Part shown: piece by piece, positions 54,795 through 63,839 of the stretch
How positions within the stretch are numbered: the first letter of the stretch is position 1
How the letters are laid out: each line of letters starts with the position of its first letter
NCBI RefSeq assembly: GCF_017743975.1
Contig: NZ_JAGHRC010000005.1
Location: 246,885-310,884, forward strand
Direction of reading: 5' to 3'
From: Ruegeria sp. R14_0
GTDB lineage: Bacteria; Pseudomonadota; Alphaproteobacteria; Rhodobacterales; Rhodobacteraceae
DNA: 64,000 nucleotides
Translations under genes and position numbers: made by a program
The notes under the pieces: model-generated
Databases searched by the model: none
Told to the model about the DNA's origin: nothing
What the model saw: the letters and a program-made list of their open reading frames with translations, nothing else

Positions 54795-55613
54795 TTAGCT
54801 TTCTACCGGTGGAACGGCCCGCTGATACAGGTGCCAGGTGGCGTGTCCCAAAATCGGAAGTGTAAAGATCAGGCCCAAAAACGCTGGCACCATCGACAAT
54901 AGCATGGTGATCGAAATGATCGCCCCCCAGACCAGCATGACAACCGGGCTTTCGGTGACCACACGAATTGATGTGAGCATAGCCGAAACAAAATCCGTTT
55001 CCCGATCAAGCAGCATGGGCATCGCAATTACCGTCACCGAAAACAGAACCGACGACAGGAAAGCACCGATGCAAGTACCGATTGCGAGGAAGGTCCAGCC
55101 CTTCGGGGTAAAGAAAACGGTGTGCATGAACCCACCAAAATCTGAGAAAGACGCATCCTGCAGAAGGATCGCAAGCCATAGCCGGACCTGGTAAATCCAC
55201 ACCCAAAATATGAACAAGGTGACAAATGCCATCCAGCCCATCTCACGCTTGCGCTGATCGGCCATGACGGTCAGGATATCTGACCAGACGAAACTCTGGC
55301 CCCTCTGCAATCGACGTGACATTTCATAAAGGCCAGCTGCTGCGAACGGCGCGACCAGTGGAAAGCCGACAGCGGCCGGGATGATCATCCAAATCTTACC
55401 CAGCCAGACAAGCACCCACACGAAAAGGATGCCAAACGCCGCGTAGAACAATCCGAAGAATCCGCTCATGAAGGGTCGGGCCAGAAAGTCGGAGAAGCCC
55501 GCTTTTAAAGAAGCGGTAATGTCATCTGCTGTAACCCTGTTGACGTCTGGCACAGTATTCCGCTGCGGTGTCAGATTGTCCGGTGGTTTGGAGCCTGCAG
55601 TTTTGGATGTCAT
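54795..55613 (-). CDS. DUF2189 family membrane protein
   Basis: 272 residues from MTSKTAGSKPP, with GGAGGAG before the ATG; an upstream extension is unsupported. There is a short hydrophilic N-terminus, then about six hydrophobic segments with the DUF2189 features (FLARPFMSGFFGLFYAAFG, LVAPFAAAGLYEMSRRLQRG, LGHATWHLYQRAV). Function unknown; inner membrane. It stands alone. Confidence 0.82.
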   Translation of the reverse strand: MTSKTAGSKPPDNLTPQRNTVPDVNRVTADDITASLKAGFSDFLARPFMSGFFGLFYAAFGILFVWVLVWLGKIWMIIPAAVGFPLVAPFAAAGLYEMSRRLQRGQSFVWSDILTVMADQRKREMGWMAFVTLFIFWVWIYQVRLWLAILLQDASFSDFGGFMHTVFFTPKGWTFLAIGTCIGAFLSSVLFSVTVIAMPMLLDRETDFVSAMLTSIRVVTESPVVMLVWGAIISITMLLSMVPAFLGLIFTLPILGHATWHLYQRAVPPVES

Positions 55614-55861
55614 CACGCACTCCTCCCAAAGCGATGGTCCGTCCGCCAACAGAGCCCGCAATGAGGCAGACATCCCTCCTCTGGGTATAAGTGTGCATCA
55701 ACAAAGGCATATCGGCAAGGGGACGCTGAGGCAGGAGCAAGCTTGCTGTTTGACAGTGAATAAGGCGTTCGAAAACCGTTCAGCGCGCTGGATCGACGCA
55801 AAACCTTTCGGAACGGAACGCCCTCGCCCAAGAGTTGATCAATAAGGGCACCCTGGTACCT

Positions 55862-56734
55862 TCAGATCAGTTTCCTATTCAAAATGAATGCGCTGCATTC
55901 CTCTATCTGTTCCTGAAAACGAGGACGTTCCTTCACGCACAAATAGACCTGTCGCTTGTCGGGCAGGTCAGAAAAAGCCCGGAACGCAGTGCTCTGCGGG
56001 ATGAACCGCGCGACGGTTTGCGGCAATATCGTCACCCATTTACCGGTGCGGACCATCGTTATCAGCGAATGCGTGTTGTGAATGGTGATGTCCGCATCTT
56101 CGATTGCCTGGACAAAACTTGGAGTCTGAATGAGATCACACAAGGCATTTCGAACGAAAGAGGCAGCATTCACATCATCCACAGTCGGCGGTGCGGGTCT
56201 TGTTATGAGGGGATGATCAGCGGCGCAAACCAATCCGAATTGGTCTTCGAACAAGGGTATCGTCTGGACGCCTTTCATCGGATGAAGCCCGGACACAATT
56301 CCCAGATCCGCTTTCCCTTCGGCAAGGGCGTCTAAAACCTGTTGCGTGTCTGTGTCCCGCAGCTCGACCTTTAGGCCGGGAAATCGCCGGGTCATATGCT
56401 CGAGTACAGAGGGGAAAACCAGCGCGGCGACTGAAGGTACTGACGCGATGCGGATCAGGCCGTTGGCGGAATGAGCTGCCGCCTCGATAGATTGCACGGT
56501 CTGGTCGAACTGGCGCACCTGCTTTTGGGACATCTCGAACACCTGCTCGCCCAATGCGGACAGGTGATTCTTTCGCTCTCCGACGAATAGCTTTTTGCCC
56601 AGATGGCTTTCTAAGTGTTTCAGGGTCATGGACACTGCGGATTGCGTTCGACCAAGACGGTCGGCGGCCTCGGACAGGTTGCCGGTTTGCGCGACGGCAC
56701 AAAAGCAGCGCAGCATTTCGATCTTGATTGCCAT
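55862..56734 (-). CDS. LysR-type transcriptional regulator
   Basis: 290 residues; ADRLGRTQSAVSMTLKHLES is the recognition helix region. It is divergent from the aldehyde-dehydrogenase operon, 99 bp apart. The gap is AT rich and holds TGAT-N6-ATCA (56778-56791) and TTGAGTT repeats nearby, candidate sites for this regulator. Its target is probably the five-gene operon. Confidence 0.88.
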   Translation of the reverse strand: MAIKIEMLRCFCAVAQTGNLSEAADRLGRTQSAVSMTLKHLESHLGKKLFVGERKNHLSALGEQVFEMSQKQVRQFDQTVQSIEAAAHSANGLIRIASVPSVAALVFPSVLEHMTRRFPGLKVELRDTDTQQVLDALAEGKADLGIVSGLHPMKGVQTIPLFEDQFGLVCAADHPLITRPAPPTVDDVNAASFVRNALCDLIQTPSFVQAIEDADITIHNTHSLITMVRTGKWVTILPQTVARFIPQSTAFRAFSDLPDKRQVYLCVKERPRFQEQIEECSAFILNRKLI

Positions 56735-56833
56735 ATTTCATTTTTTCTGAAGTTGAGTTAATTTGTTTGAGTTTGACTGATATTGCGATCAGAGTCCATT
56801 CTGCCCGCAACTTGATTTGTCGTGGGGCCTATT

Positions 56834-58279
56834 GTGACCAAACTAAACCTGATCGCTGGCGAATGGATCGCTGGCGAAAGCGAGATCGAAAACCGCAACC
56901 CTTCAGACCTGAGCGACCTGATCGGAAACTTCGCACAGGCCAGCGCGGACCAGTTGGACGCAACACTGGATCAGGCCCGTGCAGCGCAGGCCGAATGGGC
57001 CGCGTATGGGTTGGAGCGCAAGCAGGCTGTTTTGATGAACATCGGCAACGAGCTGATGGCGCGTGCAGAAGAACTCGGCACGCTGCTCAGCCGCGAAGAA
57101 GGCAAACCGCTGGCCGAAGGCAAGGGCGAAGTCTATCGCGCGGGGCAGTTCTTTACCTATTACGCAGCCGAGTGTCTGCGCCAGATCGGCGAGAATGCGG
57201 ATTCGGTTCGCCCCGATATCGAGGTCGACGTACGGCGCGAGGCTGTTGGCGTTGTCGCTGTTATCAGCCCCTGGAACTTCCCGACTGCGACCGCGTCCTG
57301 GAAAATCGCTCCGGCGCTTTGCTATGGCAATGCCGTTGTTTGGAAGCCCGCCAACATCACTCCGGCGTCTGCTGTGGCCCTGACCGAGATCATCAACCGT
57401 CAGGATATTCCCAAAGGCCTCTTCAGCCTTGTCATGGGGTCCGGCCGATCCATCGGGCAAAGGCTGGTGGAAAGCCCCAAGGTCAACGCGATCTCGTTCA
57501 CCGGGTCAGTGCCGGTTGGCAAAGGCATCGCGGCTGCGGCCATTCAAAACCTGACCAAGGTGCAGATGGAGATGGGGTCGAAAAACGCGTTGGCCGTTAT
57601 GGATGACGCCGATCTGGATCTTGCAGTTACTCTGGCCCTTGGCGGCGCATTCGGCGGCACCGGTCAAAAATGCACCGCCACGTCGCGGCTGGTGGTTCAT
57701 TCCGCCATCCATGATGCTTTTGTCGAAAAACTGGTGACAGGCGCGCAAGCGATGAAAGTGGGTCACGCGCTGGAAGAGGGCACCCAGATGGGGCCTGTCG
57801 TCAGCGCGCAGCAACTTGCGGAAAACCTCGCCTATGTCGACCTGGGCAAATCCGAAGGGGCTGAACTGGCCTGCGGTGGGCAGCGTTTGGACATGTCCCA
57901 TGACGGCTATTACATGAGCCCCGGCGTGTTTCTGAACACCACCAACGATATGCGCATCAATCGTGAAGAAATGTTCGCGCCGCTGACCTCGGTCATCAAA
58001 GTCGACAGCTATGACGAGGCGCTCGCCACCGTTAACGACACCAATTTCGGCCTGACCTCGGGAATTGTCACGCAAAGCCTTGCACGGGCTACACATTTCC
58101 GCCGTAACGCGCGCACCGGGGTCGTGACTGTGAACCTGCCTACAGCTGGGACAGACTATCATGTGCCGTTTGGCGGGCGCGGTGACAGCTCGTATGGGCC
58201 GCGTGAACAGGGCAAGGCTGCAGCCGAGTTCTATACGACGGTCAAAACCGCCTATATCAGCGCCGGAAAGCCGATGTGA
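56834..58279 (+). CDS. NAD(P)-dependent aldehyde dehydrogenase
   Basis: 481 residues from the GTG giving MTKLNLIAGEWIAGE; a GTG four codons earlier (56822) is possible but GGGG lies 6 nt before the chosen one. PWNFPTATASWKIAPAL is the cofactor block, EMGSKN carries the general-base glutamate, and GGTGQKCTATSR carries the catalytic cysteine. It oxidises an aldehyde to an acid. It is the first gene of an operon with four more genes; the stop overlaps the next start (TGATG). Confidence 0.92.
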   Translation: MTKLNLIAGEWIAGESEIENRNPSDLSDLIGNFAQASADQLDATLDQARAAQAEWAAYGLERKQAVLMNIGNELMARAEELGTLLSREEGKPLAEGKGEVYRAGQFFTYYAAECLRQIGENADSVRPDIEVDVRREAVGVVAVISPWNFPTATASWKIAPALCYGNAVVWKPANITPASAVALTEIINRQDIPKGLFSLVMGSGRSIGQRLVESPKVNAISFTGSVPVGKGIAAAAIQNLTKVQMEMGSKNALAVMDDADLDLAVTLALGGAFGGTGQKCTATSRLVVHSAIHDAFVEKLVTGAQAMKVGHALEEGTQMGPVVSAQQLAENLAYVDLGKSEGAELACGGQRLDMSHDGYYMSPGVFLNTTNDMRINREEMFAPLTSVIKVDSYDEALATVNDTNFGLTSGIVTQSLARATHFRRNARTGVVTVNLPTAGTDYHVPFGGRGDSSYGPREQGKAAAEFYTTVKTAYISAGKPM

Positions 58280-59253
58280 TGCGGATCGACGGGCTGCAAT
58301 ACGCCAACTGGTCCGAAAAGATCTTTCGGCAATTGCGTGAGGGCGGCGTGGACGCGATCCACGTCACCATCGCCTATCACGAGAATTTTCGTGAAACCGT
58401 CCTGAACTTTGAGCAGTGGAACAAGTGGTTCGAGCAATACCCGGACCTGATCATGAAGGGTCTCTGGGCCAGCGATATAGACAAAGCGCGCGAAACCGGA
58501 CGCACGGCTGTGTTCTTTGGCTTTCAGAACCCGTCGCCTATCGAAGACGACATCGGGCTGGTCGAAATCGTGCACATGTTAGGTGCCCGGTTCATGCAGC
58601 TGACCTACAATAACCAGTCTCTGCTGGCCACTGGCTGCTATGAGACCGAAGACACCGGCATCACCCGCATGGGACGTCAGGTGATCAAAGAGATGAACCG
58701 CGTCGGGCTTGTGGTGGACATGAGCCATTCGGCGGACCGATCCACCATTGAAGCCGCTGAATTGTCCGAACGTCCGATCGCGATCACGCATGCTAACCCG
58801 CACGAGTGGGCACCTGCCCTGCGCAACAAGCGCGACGCGGTGATCCAAGCGGTCACGGAAAACGGTGGGATGTTGGGCTTTTCGGTCTATCCTCATCACC
58901 TGAAGGACAAGTCGGACTGCACGCTGAACAGCTTTTGCGAGATGATCGCGCGGACAGCCGAGAAATATGGCGCAGAACACCTCGGGATCGGCACGGATTT
59001 GTGTCAGGATCAACCTGACAGCGTGGTCGAATGGATGCGTGTTGGGCGTTGGACGAAGGAAATCGACTACGGTGAGGGCTCGGCCAGCAATGCCGGCTTC
59101 CCACCAATGCCAAGTTGGTTCCGGGATAACCGGGACTTTGGCAACATCGAAAGCGGATTGCGCGCAACCGGCCTGAATGACAGCGAAGTTGCCGGGATCA
59201 TGGGTGGCAACTGGTACAGGTTCTTTGCCGAGAATTTCGGTCCTCAAGGGTAG
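58279..59253 (+). CDS. M19 (membrane dipeptidase) family amidohydrolase with altered metal ligands
   Basis: 324 residues, no signal peptide. VDMSHSADRS, ITHANP and GIGTDLC carry three of the metal ligands of the renal-dipeptidase family. The usual N-terminal HxD is absent (MRIDGLQYANW), and the bridging-glutamate segment reads FGFQNPSPIED. The binuclear zinc site is therefore incomplete or different, so the reaction may not be dipeptide hydrolysis. Fourth-to-first position in the operon is tight (overlap 1 bp before, 4-bp gap after). Confidence 0.78.
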   Translation: MRIDGLQYANWSEKIFRQLREGGVDAIHVTIAYHENFRETVLNFEQWNKWFEQYPDLIMKGLWASDIDKARETGRTAVFFGFQNPSPIEDDIGLVEIVHMLGARFMQLTYNNQSLLATGCYETEDTGITRMGRQVIKEMNRVGLVVDMSHSADRSTIEAAELSERPIAITHANPHEWAPALRNKRDAVIQAVTENGGMLGFSVYPHHLKDKSDCTLNSFCEMIARTAEKYGAEHLGIGTDLCQDQPDSVVEWMRVGRWTKEIDYGEGSASNAGFPPMPSWFRDNRDFGNIESGLRATGLNDSEVAGIMGGNWYRFFAENFGPQG

Positions 59254-59257
59254 CTGA

Positions 59258-60946
59258 ATGGAAAAACAGGCGCAGACACAGATCGAAAGACGAAACCCGG
59301 CCACCGTCATGCGGCTGTCGCGGCTTGGATCGTTTCATCAATGTCGGCTGAGCTTTATGCGGCAGCTCACCCGTCGCATGGCGAGAGAGGACTGGTCCTT
59401 CTCGCGCCCGGTTTTTGACATTGATGATGCGGGAGTGGGCACAGCAGTCTACACGGCACAGGGACCAGAGCGGGCATACTCACTGGTGGCATTCGCCCAT
59501 GACCTGCCCCCCGAAAAACGCTCGGACCGCGTGATTGCCGACGCATGGGACGCGACTTTCGCATTGTTCGATGGGATTCCAACCGAGGCCGATATTGAGA
59601 GGCTGTCCAAAAACGTGCCGCTGCAAGAGGCCGGGCGTGTCAGCGAAACCGAACTGTCCCTGTCCCGCGCCAATCGTTCGGTCCGACTGTGGAATCATGT
59701 TGTAGACTCGCTGGCATCGGGGCAGCAACCGGATTTAAGCCAAATCCATCAGGTCGGTTACCTGATGCGCACGACGGCCGTTTACGGGTCGGGCAAGTTC
59801 GGGGCCGCGGATCGCGAAAAGGTCGCGGACCGGCCTGAAACGCAAGCCCCCTTTCAGGTCGAAATGTTATCGGTCTATCTGACCCGGACTTTTGTGCGGG
59901 ACCTGGTCCAGCACATGGCTGCCGTCAAGGGTGGCGATCAAGCTGCTAAGCTGGATCCGGATGTCGCGCGCTGGCTGGGGATCGGGAACTCCACTGGCCT
60001 CGGAATGGCTCCGTTCATCGTCAACCACCCTGTTCTGTTCAACAACTGGGTTATGGTGCGGGAAGAGGCGCTGGCCCGCGTTCGGTCTGTTGAAACTGCC
60101 AGTACTGCCGAAATCAACAAGTTCCAAGAGCTTTTCCAGCGCAGCCAGCTTTCGATTTCATGGTGGCGATCCGAACATCCGATACAGGTCAAAAAGCTCG
60201 CAGATCTAAACGCCGACCTGCGCGCGATTTCCGAGTATCTGACGACTGACCGGCTGGCTAACCCCCACCCTTGGGACAGGCTTATTCGCTGGTCGGAAAC
60301 TGCGCTTACCGAAGAAGGGCAGGAGTATCTGGCCTCGTTGGTTCTGGAACCGTACGAGGACCTTGTAGACGGCTTGGCGAGTTGCATGGCGGACAGCCGG
60401 TCCGAGGCGTTTGTCATCGATGGGACGATGTCCATTAGGAACGTGCGCGCGCTGATCCAAGAGACGCACGGCTGGGCGCTCGGGCTGGATTGGACGGCGC
60501 CCGAAAACTGCGCCCGCGCCTGGTACGTGTCCGAGGAAAAGCTGGAACCCCGCATGGGGGAACGGTTCGAAGAACCCATAGAAAACTATGAACAACCCCT
60601 GGCACCAGCGCGGGATGCCTGTGCAGCCTACTCGGCGCTGAGTGATTGGGAAGGTGCCCAAACGGTGGCCGAATTCCTGCTGCGCCACCCGGAACATCGG
60701 CATACGATCAGGCGCGCTCAGGTGGCCAGAACGGCGCCCTACGGCGAAATCCGGGACAATACGATCAGCGACAAGGTGCTGCCCATCGATATGCTGCGGG
60801 CAAAGCTCTCGTTCTTTGGCGCGACGCATTTCGATCCGCGCTCGGACCGGTGGGTAAGGATCTGCATGTACGCGGGCGCGCCGTACCCCGAGGAGCTGAC
60901 CAGCGAAAACGCTGATCTTTGGGTCTATCCGCAGGCGACGGCATGA
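59258..60946 (+). CDS. Conserved protein of unknown function
   Basis: 562 residues, no signal or membrane segment. It is rich in charged and aromatic residues. Recognisable local features are GLGMAPFIVNHPVLFNNWV, HGWALGLDWTAPENCARAWYV-type (Trp-rich) stretches and RIMYAGAPYPEEL-type ends, none a known motif. I do not recognise the family. It overlaps the DUF3726 start by 4 bp, so the two products are probably partners. The surrounding enzymes suggest a catabolic role for the pair. Confidence 0.7.
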   Translation: MEKQAQTQIERRNPATVMRLSRLGSFHQCRLSFMRQLTRRMAREDWSFSRPVFDIDDAGVGTAVYTAQGPERAYSLVAFAHDLPPEKRSDRVIADAWDATFALFDGIPTEADIERLSKNVPLQEAGRVSETELSLSRANRSVRLWNHVVDSLASGQQPDLSQIHQVGYLMRTTAVYGSGKFGAADREKVADRPETQAPFQVEMLSVYLTRTFVRDLVQHMAAVKGGDQAAKLDPDVARWLGIGNSTGLGMAPFIVNHPVLFNNWVMVREEALARVRSVETASTAEINKFQELFQRSQLSISWWRSEHPIQVKKLADLNADLRAISEYLTTDRLANPHPWDRLIRWSETALTEEGQEYLASLVLEPYEDLVDGLASCMADSRSEAFVIDGTMSIRNVRALIQETHGWALGLDWTAPENCARAWYVSEEKLEPRMGERFEEPIENYEQPLAPARDACAAYSALSDWEGAQTVAEFLLRHPEHRHTIRRAQVARTAPYGEIRDNTISDKVLPIDMLRAKLSFFGATHFDPRSDRWVRICMYAGAPYPEELTSENADLWVYPQATA

Positions 60947-61572
60947 ATTTGTCACTGAACGAAATAGAGGCAACCGCCAAACGCGCGACGCGTGGCGCGG
61001 GCTACTCGTGGGGACAGGCTGAAGAGGCGGGCAAGGCGACGCGTTGGTTATGCGCACAAGGCTTGGACGGCGCAGGGATATTGGCGAGGCTTCTAGCGCT
61101 TGGATTTGCAACGGACCCTGCAAATCACCGGCCTCAACAACTGGATGGTCGATGGCGTGCAGAAGGCGACCTTTGCCCCCTTTCAGTTGGGCCTTTGCTG
61201 TCCGACACCGCCCGGCTTCTGGACGCCGGTGCAATCGAAATGCAACCCGTTGTGGCCCCTGCCCTGTTGCTGCCCTTTGTGTCGAACGCAGCTCGCATCC
61301 AGAAATGTGCGCTGCAAATCGAATTCGACAGTGTTCAAGCAGTGACAGATGGCGCGCGCCTGTATTCACCCGACGATTTCCCCGACAAAGCGCAACGGGT
61401 CACTATCAAGAAAGGCGCCAAACTGGATATGCCGCGCGAGCATCAAAGCCGCGCGCATCCAACCCCAACTGACTGGGATGCTCTGAACCAATTCGCACAT
61501 CACACATATGCCCCCGCAACTGAGGAATCCCGCCTGCTTGGGGCAGGCGCAGGGCTTTCCGACAATGACTGA
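60943..61572 (+). CDS. DUF3726 family protein
   Basis: 209 residues from MNLSLNEIEATAKRATRGAGYSW, the N-terminal signature of DUF3726; GQAEEAGKATRWLCAQGLDG follows. Function unknown. It starts on the ATGA overlap with the unknown 562-residue gene and lies 12 bp before the Ldh-family gene. Possibly a subunit or accessory of the unknown partner. Confidence 0.8.
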   Translation: MNLSLNEIEATAKRATRGAGYSWGQAEEAGKATRWLCAQGLDGAGILARLLALGFATDPANHRPQQLDGRWRAEGDLCPLSVGPLLSDTARLLDAGAIEMQPVVAPALLLPFVSNAARIQKCALQIEFDSVQAVTDGARLYSPDDFPDKAQRVTIKKGAKLDMPREHQSRAHPTPTDWDALNQFAHHTYAPATEESRLLGAGAGLSDND

Positions 61573-61584
61573 AAAGAGACGCAC

Positions 61585-62592
61585 GTGACTGACATCCGAA
61601 CCCTGACACTCGCCGAAATCGAAGACCTGTCTTTCCGCGCATTGGTGGCGGCCGGCACCTCGGAAGAGAATGCCAGACCGTTGGCGATGGCCACTGCGGC
61701 GACCGAAGCGGATGGGGTTGCAAGCCATGGACTGGCCTACATTCCGATCTACTGTGAGCATGTCCAATGCGGCAAGGTCGACGGGTTGGCCATGCCTGTT
61801 CTGAGCCATCCCAAACCGGGTGTGGTGACCGTAGATGCAGCAACAGGCTTTGCACATTCGGCTATCGAGAAGGGGTTCGAAGCCCTGATCCCAGCCGCGC
61901 GCGAACAAGGCGTGGCGGTTCTGGCCATCAACAACAGCTATAACTGTGGCGTTCTGGGGTATCACACCTATCGATTGGCACAGGCCGGGCTGGTTGGCCT
62001 TGGTTTCACCAACGCTCCGGCCTCGATCGCGCCGTCGGGCGGGTCCAAACCTGTCGTGGGCACCAATCCGTTTTCCGTCGCGGCGCCCGGACCGGACGGT
62101 GAGCCCGCACTGCTGATCGACCAAAGCGCCAGCACGATCGCCAAAAGCGAGGTTATGAAACACGCGCGCGAAGGCAAACCGATCCCGGTCGGATGGGCAT
62201 TGGATGCCGATGGAAACCCAACCACTGACCCTGAGGTCGGTTTGAAGGGTTCAATGGCCCCTTCGGGCGGGTACAAGGGCGTCGGCGTTGCTTTGATGGT
62301 CGAGCTTTTGGCGGCTGCGTTGACAGGAGCCACCCTGGGCATCAACGCCTCGCCCTTCTCGGGTACGGCGGGTGGCCCTCCCAAAACAGGGCAGTTCTTT
62401 ATCGCGATTGACCCCGGTGCCACGGCACAGGGCGCGTTTGAGACCGGAGTTTCCGGTCTGGTCGCGGCGATCCGCGCGCAAGAAGGCTCTCATTTGCCAG
62501 GCGACGGGCGAAATGCAAAACGCCTCACTGCGCGCGTGAATGGTGTCGCCGTCAATTCGTCAACGCTTGCAAAAATAGAAGGGATGTTGTGA
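61585..62592 (+). CDS. Ldh-family NAD(P)-dependent oxidoreductase (malate/L-lactate dehydrogenase fold)
   Basis: 335 residues starting at GTG. EADGVASHGLAYIPIYCEHV (residues about 42-61, containing the catalytic His) and APSGGSKPVVGTNPFSVAAP are the family blocks. Members reduce 2-oxo acids or cyclic imines such as pyrroline-2-carboxylate. It ends the operon of ALDH, M19, unknown and DUF3726 genes, and may act on a cyclic imine or 2-oxo acid formed from the same substrate. Confidence 0.88.
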   Translation: MTDIRTLTLAEIEDLSFRALVAAGTSEENARPLAMATAATEADGVASHGLAYIPIYCEHVQCGKVDGLAMPVLSHPKPGVVTVDAATGFAHSAIEKGFEALIPAAREQGVAVLAINNSYNCGVLGYHTYRLAQAGLVGLGFTNAPASIAPSGGSKPVVGTNPFSVAAPGPDGEPALLIDQSASTIAKSEVMKHAREGKPIPVGWALDADGNPTTDPEVGLKGSMAPSGGYKGVGVALMVELLAAALTGATLGINASPFSGTAGGPPKTGQFFIAIDPGATAQGAFETGVSGLVAAIRAQEGSHLPGDGRNAKRLTARVNGVAVNSSTLAKIEGML

Positions 62593-62744
62593 CCCGATGC
62601 CAACACGGCATTCGGAATATGCATGCAATGACCTCGACCGAAGCACGCGCGACGCAATCAACGTTACTGCGGTTAGACCACTCGATCTAACTGCGCAGAT
62701 CGAGCGTTACCCAGGACGCGAACCAACGGCCCGACCGGGTTTAA

Positions 62745-63737
62745 CTAGCTGGCCGCGCTGCCGAGATAGCGCCGTTTCCTGCTGTCTTCAGGTCGTGATC
62801 TGTAGTGATCAAAAAAGGCACGTGCCATCGCTGGACGAGAAGAAAAACCCGTTGCAGCGGCGATCTCCGCCAGCGGCATGTCCGTATGCTTGAGGAGGCT
62901 CAGAACTCTCTCTAGCCGAAGCTCTTTATACGACCCTAAAAGCTTGGCATCTGTCCTAAGTTGAAAACGTCTTTGAAGCTGGCGGACCGACGTCCCGACT
63001 GCTTCTGACAGATCCGAGATGCTCAGAGGGTCTTCGATGTTTTTTAACATGATCGCCAAGGTAAGAATGACCAATTCATCCCCATTGGATCTGCGGATCA
63101 GCCGATTTGCCACCTGACTTTCTGTCGCCTGCTGCGGCTCTTCCAGTCCGACATACCTGCGCAATTCATCCGCAAGATGCTCACCATGATCTATGGAAAC
63201 CAAATCAGCCAACAATTTCAAAGAGCTAACTCGGGCATTCGCGCTGTGCAGACGTCCTTTCGAGCACAGATGTGTGGAAGCGCCGCAACTTTCCATTCCC
63301 AATTCTGACGCGGCTGGCTCCAAGCAGGGATGTACCGCCGCGACCTGACGATCAGAACGCCCGGGCTGTGCCAATAGCATCACCGCATTTCCTACCAAAA
63401 GAGTTCGGGACGCCAGATTTATGACCTGCGAGGCCCAAACCTTTTGCTCGCCATCAAGGCTCCAGTTGTGTTCAAGGTCACCCCAGAAGATGGCCGTCCG
63501 CCCGGCCCAATAAAGAGGTCCACCAACCTTGTCTTCGGCCAGAATGCGCAGATTTACGATGTAAGTATCACCCTCTACTAGATTGTTCAAAGCCCGGTAG
63601 AAATCCACAACAATTTCAGCAGACGCTTTGTCGGCACCGTTGTGCACAATGACATCAATGTTCCGAACACGCTCAGAGACCGAGGCAAAGGACCCAGCCT
63701 TGTCTGAGCGATCATTTTGCACGACGTAGTGTTTCAT
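62745..63737 (-). CDS. AraC-family transcriptional regulator
   Basis: 330 residues from MKHYVVQNDRSD. The C-terminal helix-turn-helix pair includes SVRQLQRRFQLRTDAK and MPLAEIAAATGFSSRPAMARAF; the N-terminal half is of the GlxA-like DJ-1 type. The ORF can be extended to 63836, but that stretch covers the hairpin behind gcvP. The target is unknown; gcvP lies upstream on the same strand. Confidence 0.85.
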   Translation of the reverse strand: MKHYVVQNDRSDKAGSFASVSERVRNIDVIVHNGADKASAEIVVDFYRALNNLVEGDTYIVNLRILAEDKVGGPLYWAGRTAIFWGDLEHNWSLDGEQKVWASQVINLASRTLLVGNAVMLLAQPGRSDRQVAAVHPCLEPAASELGMESCGASTHLCSKGRLHSANARVSSLKLLADLVSIDHGEHLADELRRYVGLEEPQQATESQVANRLIRRSNGDELVILTLAIMLKNIEDPLSISDLSEAVGTSVRQLQRRFQLRTDAKLLGSYKELRLERVLSLLKHTDMPLAEIAAATGFSSRPAMARAFFDHYRSRPEDSRKRRYLGSAAS

Positions 63738-63799
63738 TTTCTTCAACACTTCCGGTTTGCTGAGCGCCGGAAAGGGAACTCCCTGCTGCCTTGGGTTAA

Positions 63800-63821
63800 C
63801 CCCGCCAACGGCTTGGCGGGG
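63800..63821 (-). terminator. Hairpin downstream of gcvP
   Basis: CCCCGCCAA / TTGGCGGGG, a 9-bp perfect stem with a 4-nt loop, lies 18 bp after the gcvP stop on the minus strand. The T-rich side (CTTTGTTT) lies on the plus strand, so termination from that direction is also possible. Confidence 0.7.
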
Positions 63822-63839
63822 CTTTGTTTGCATCAAGGT

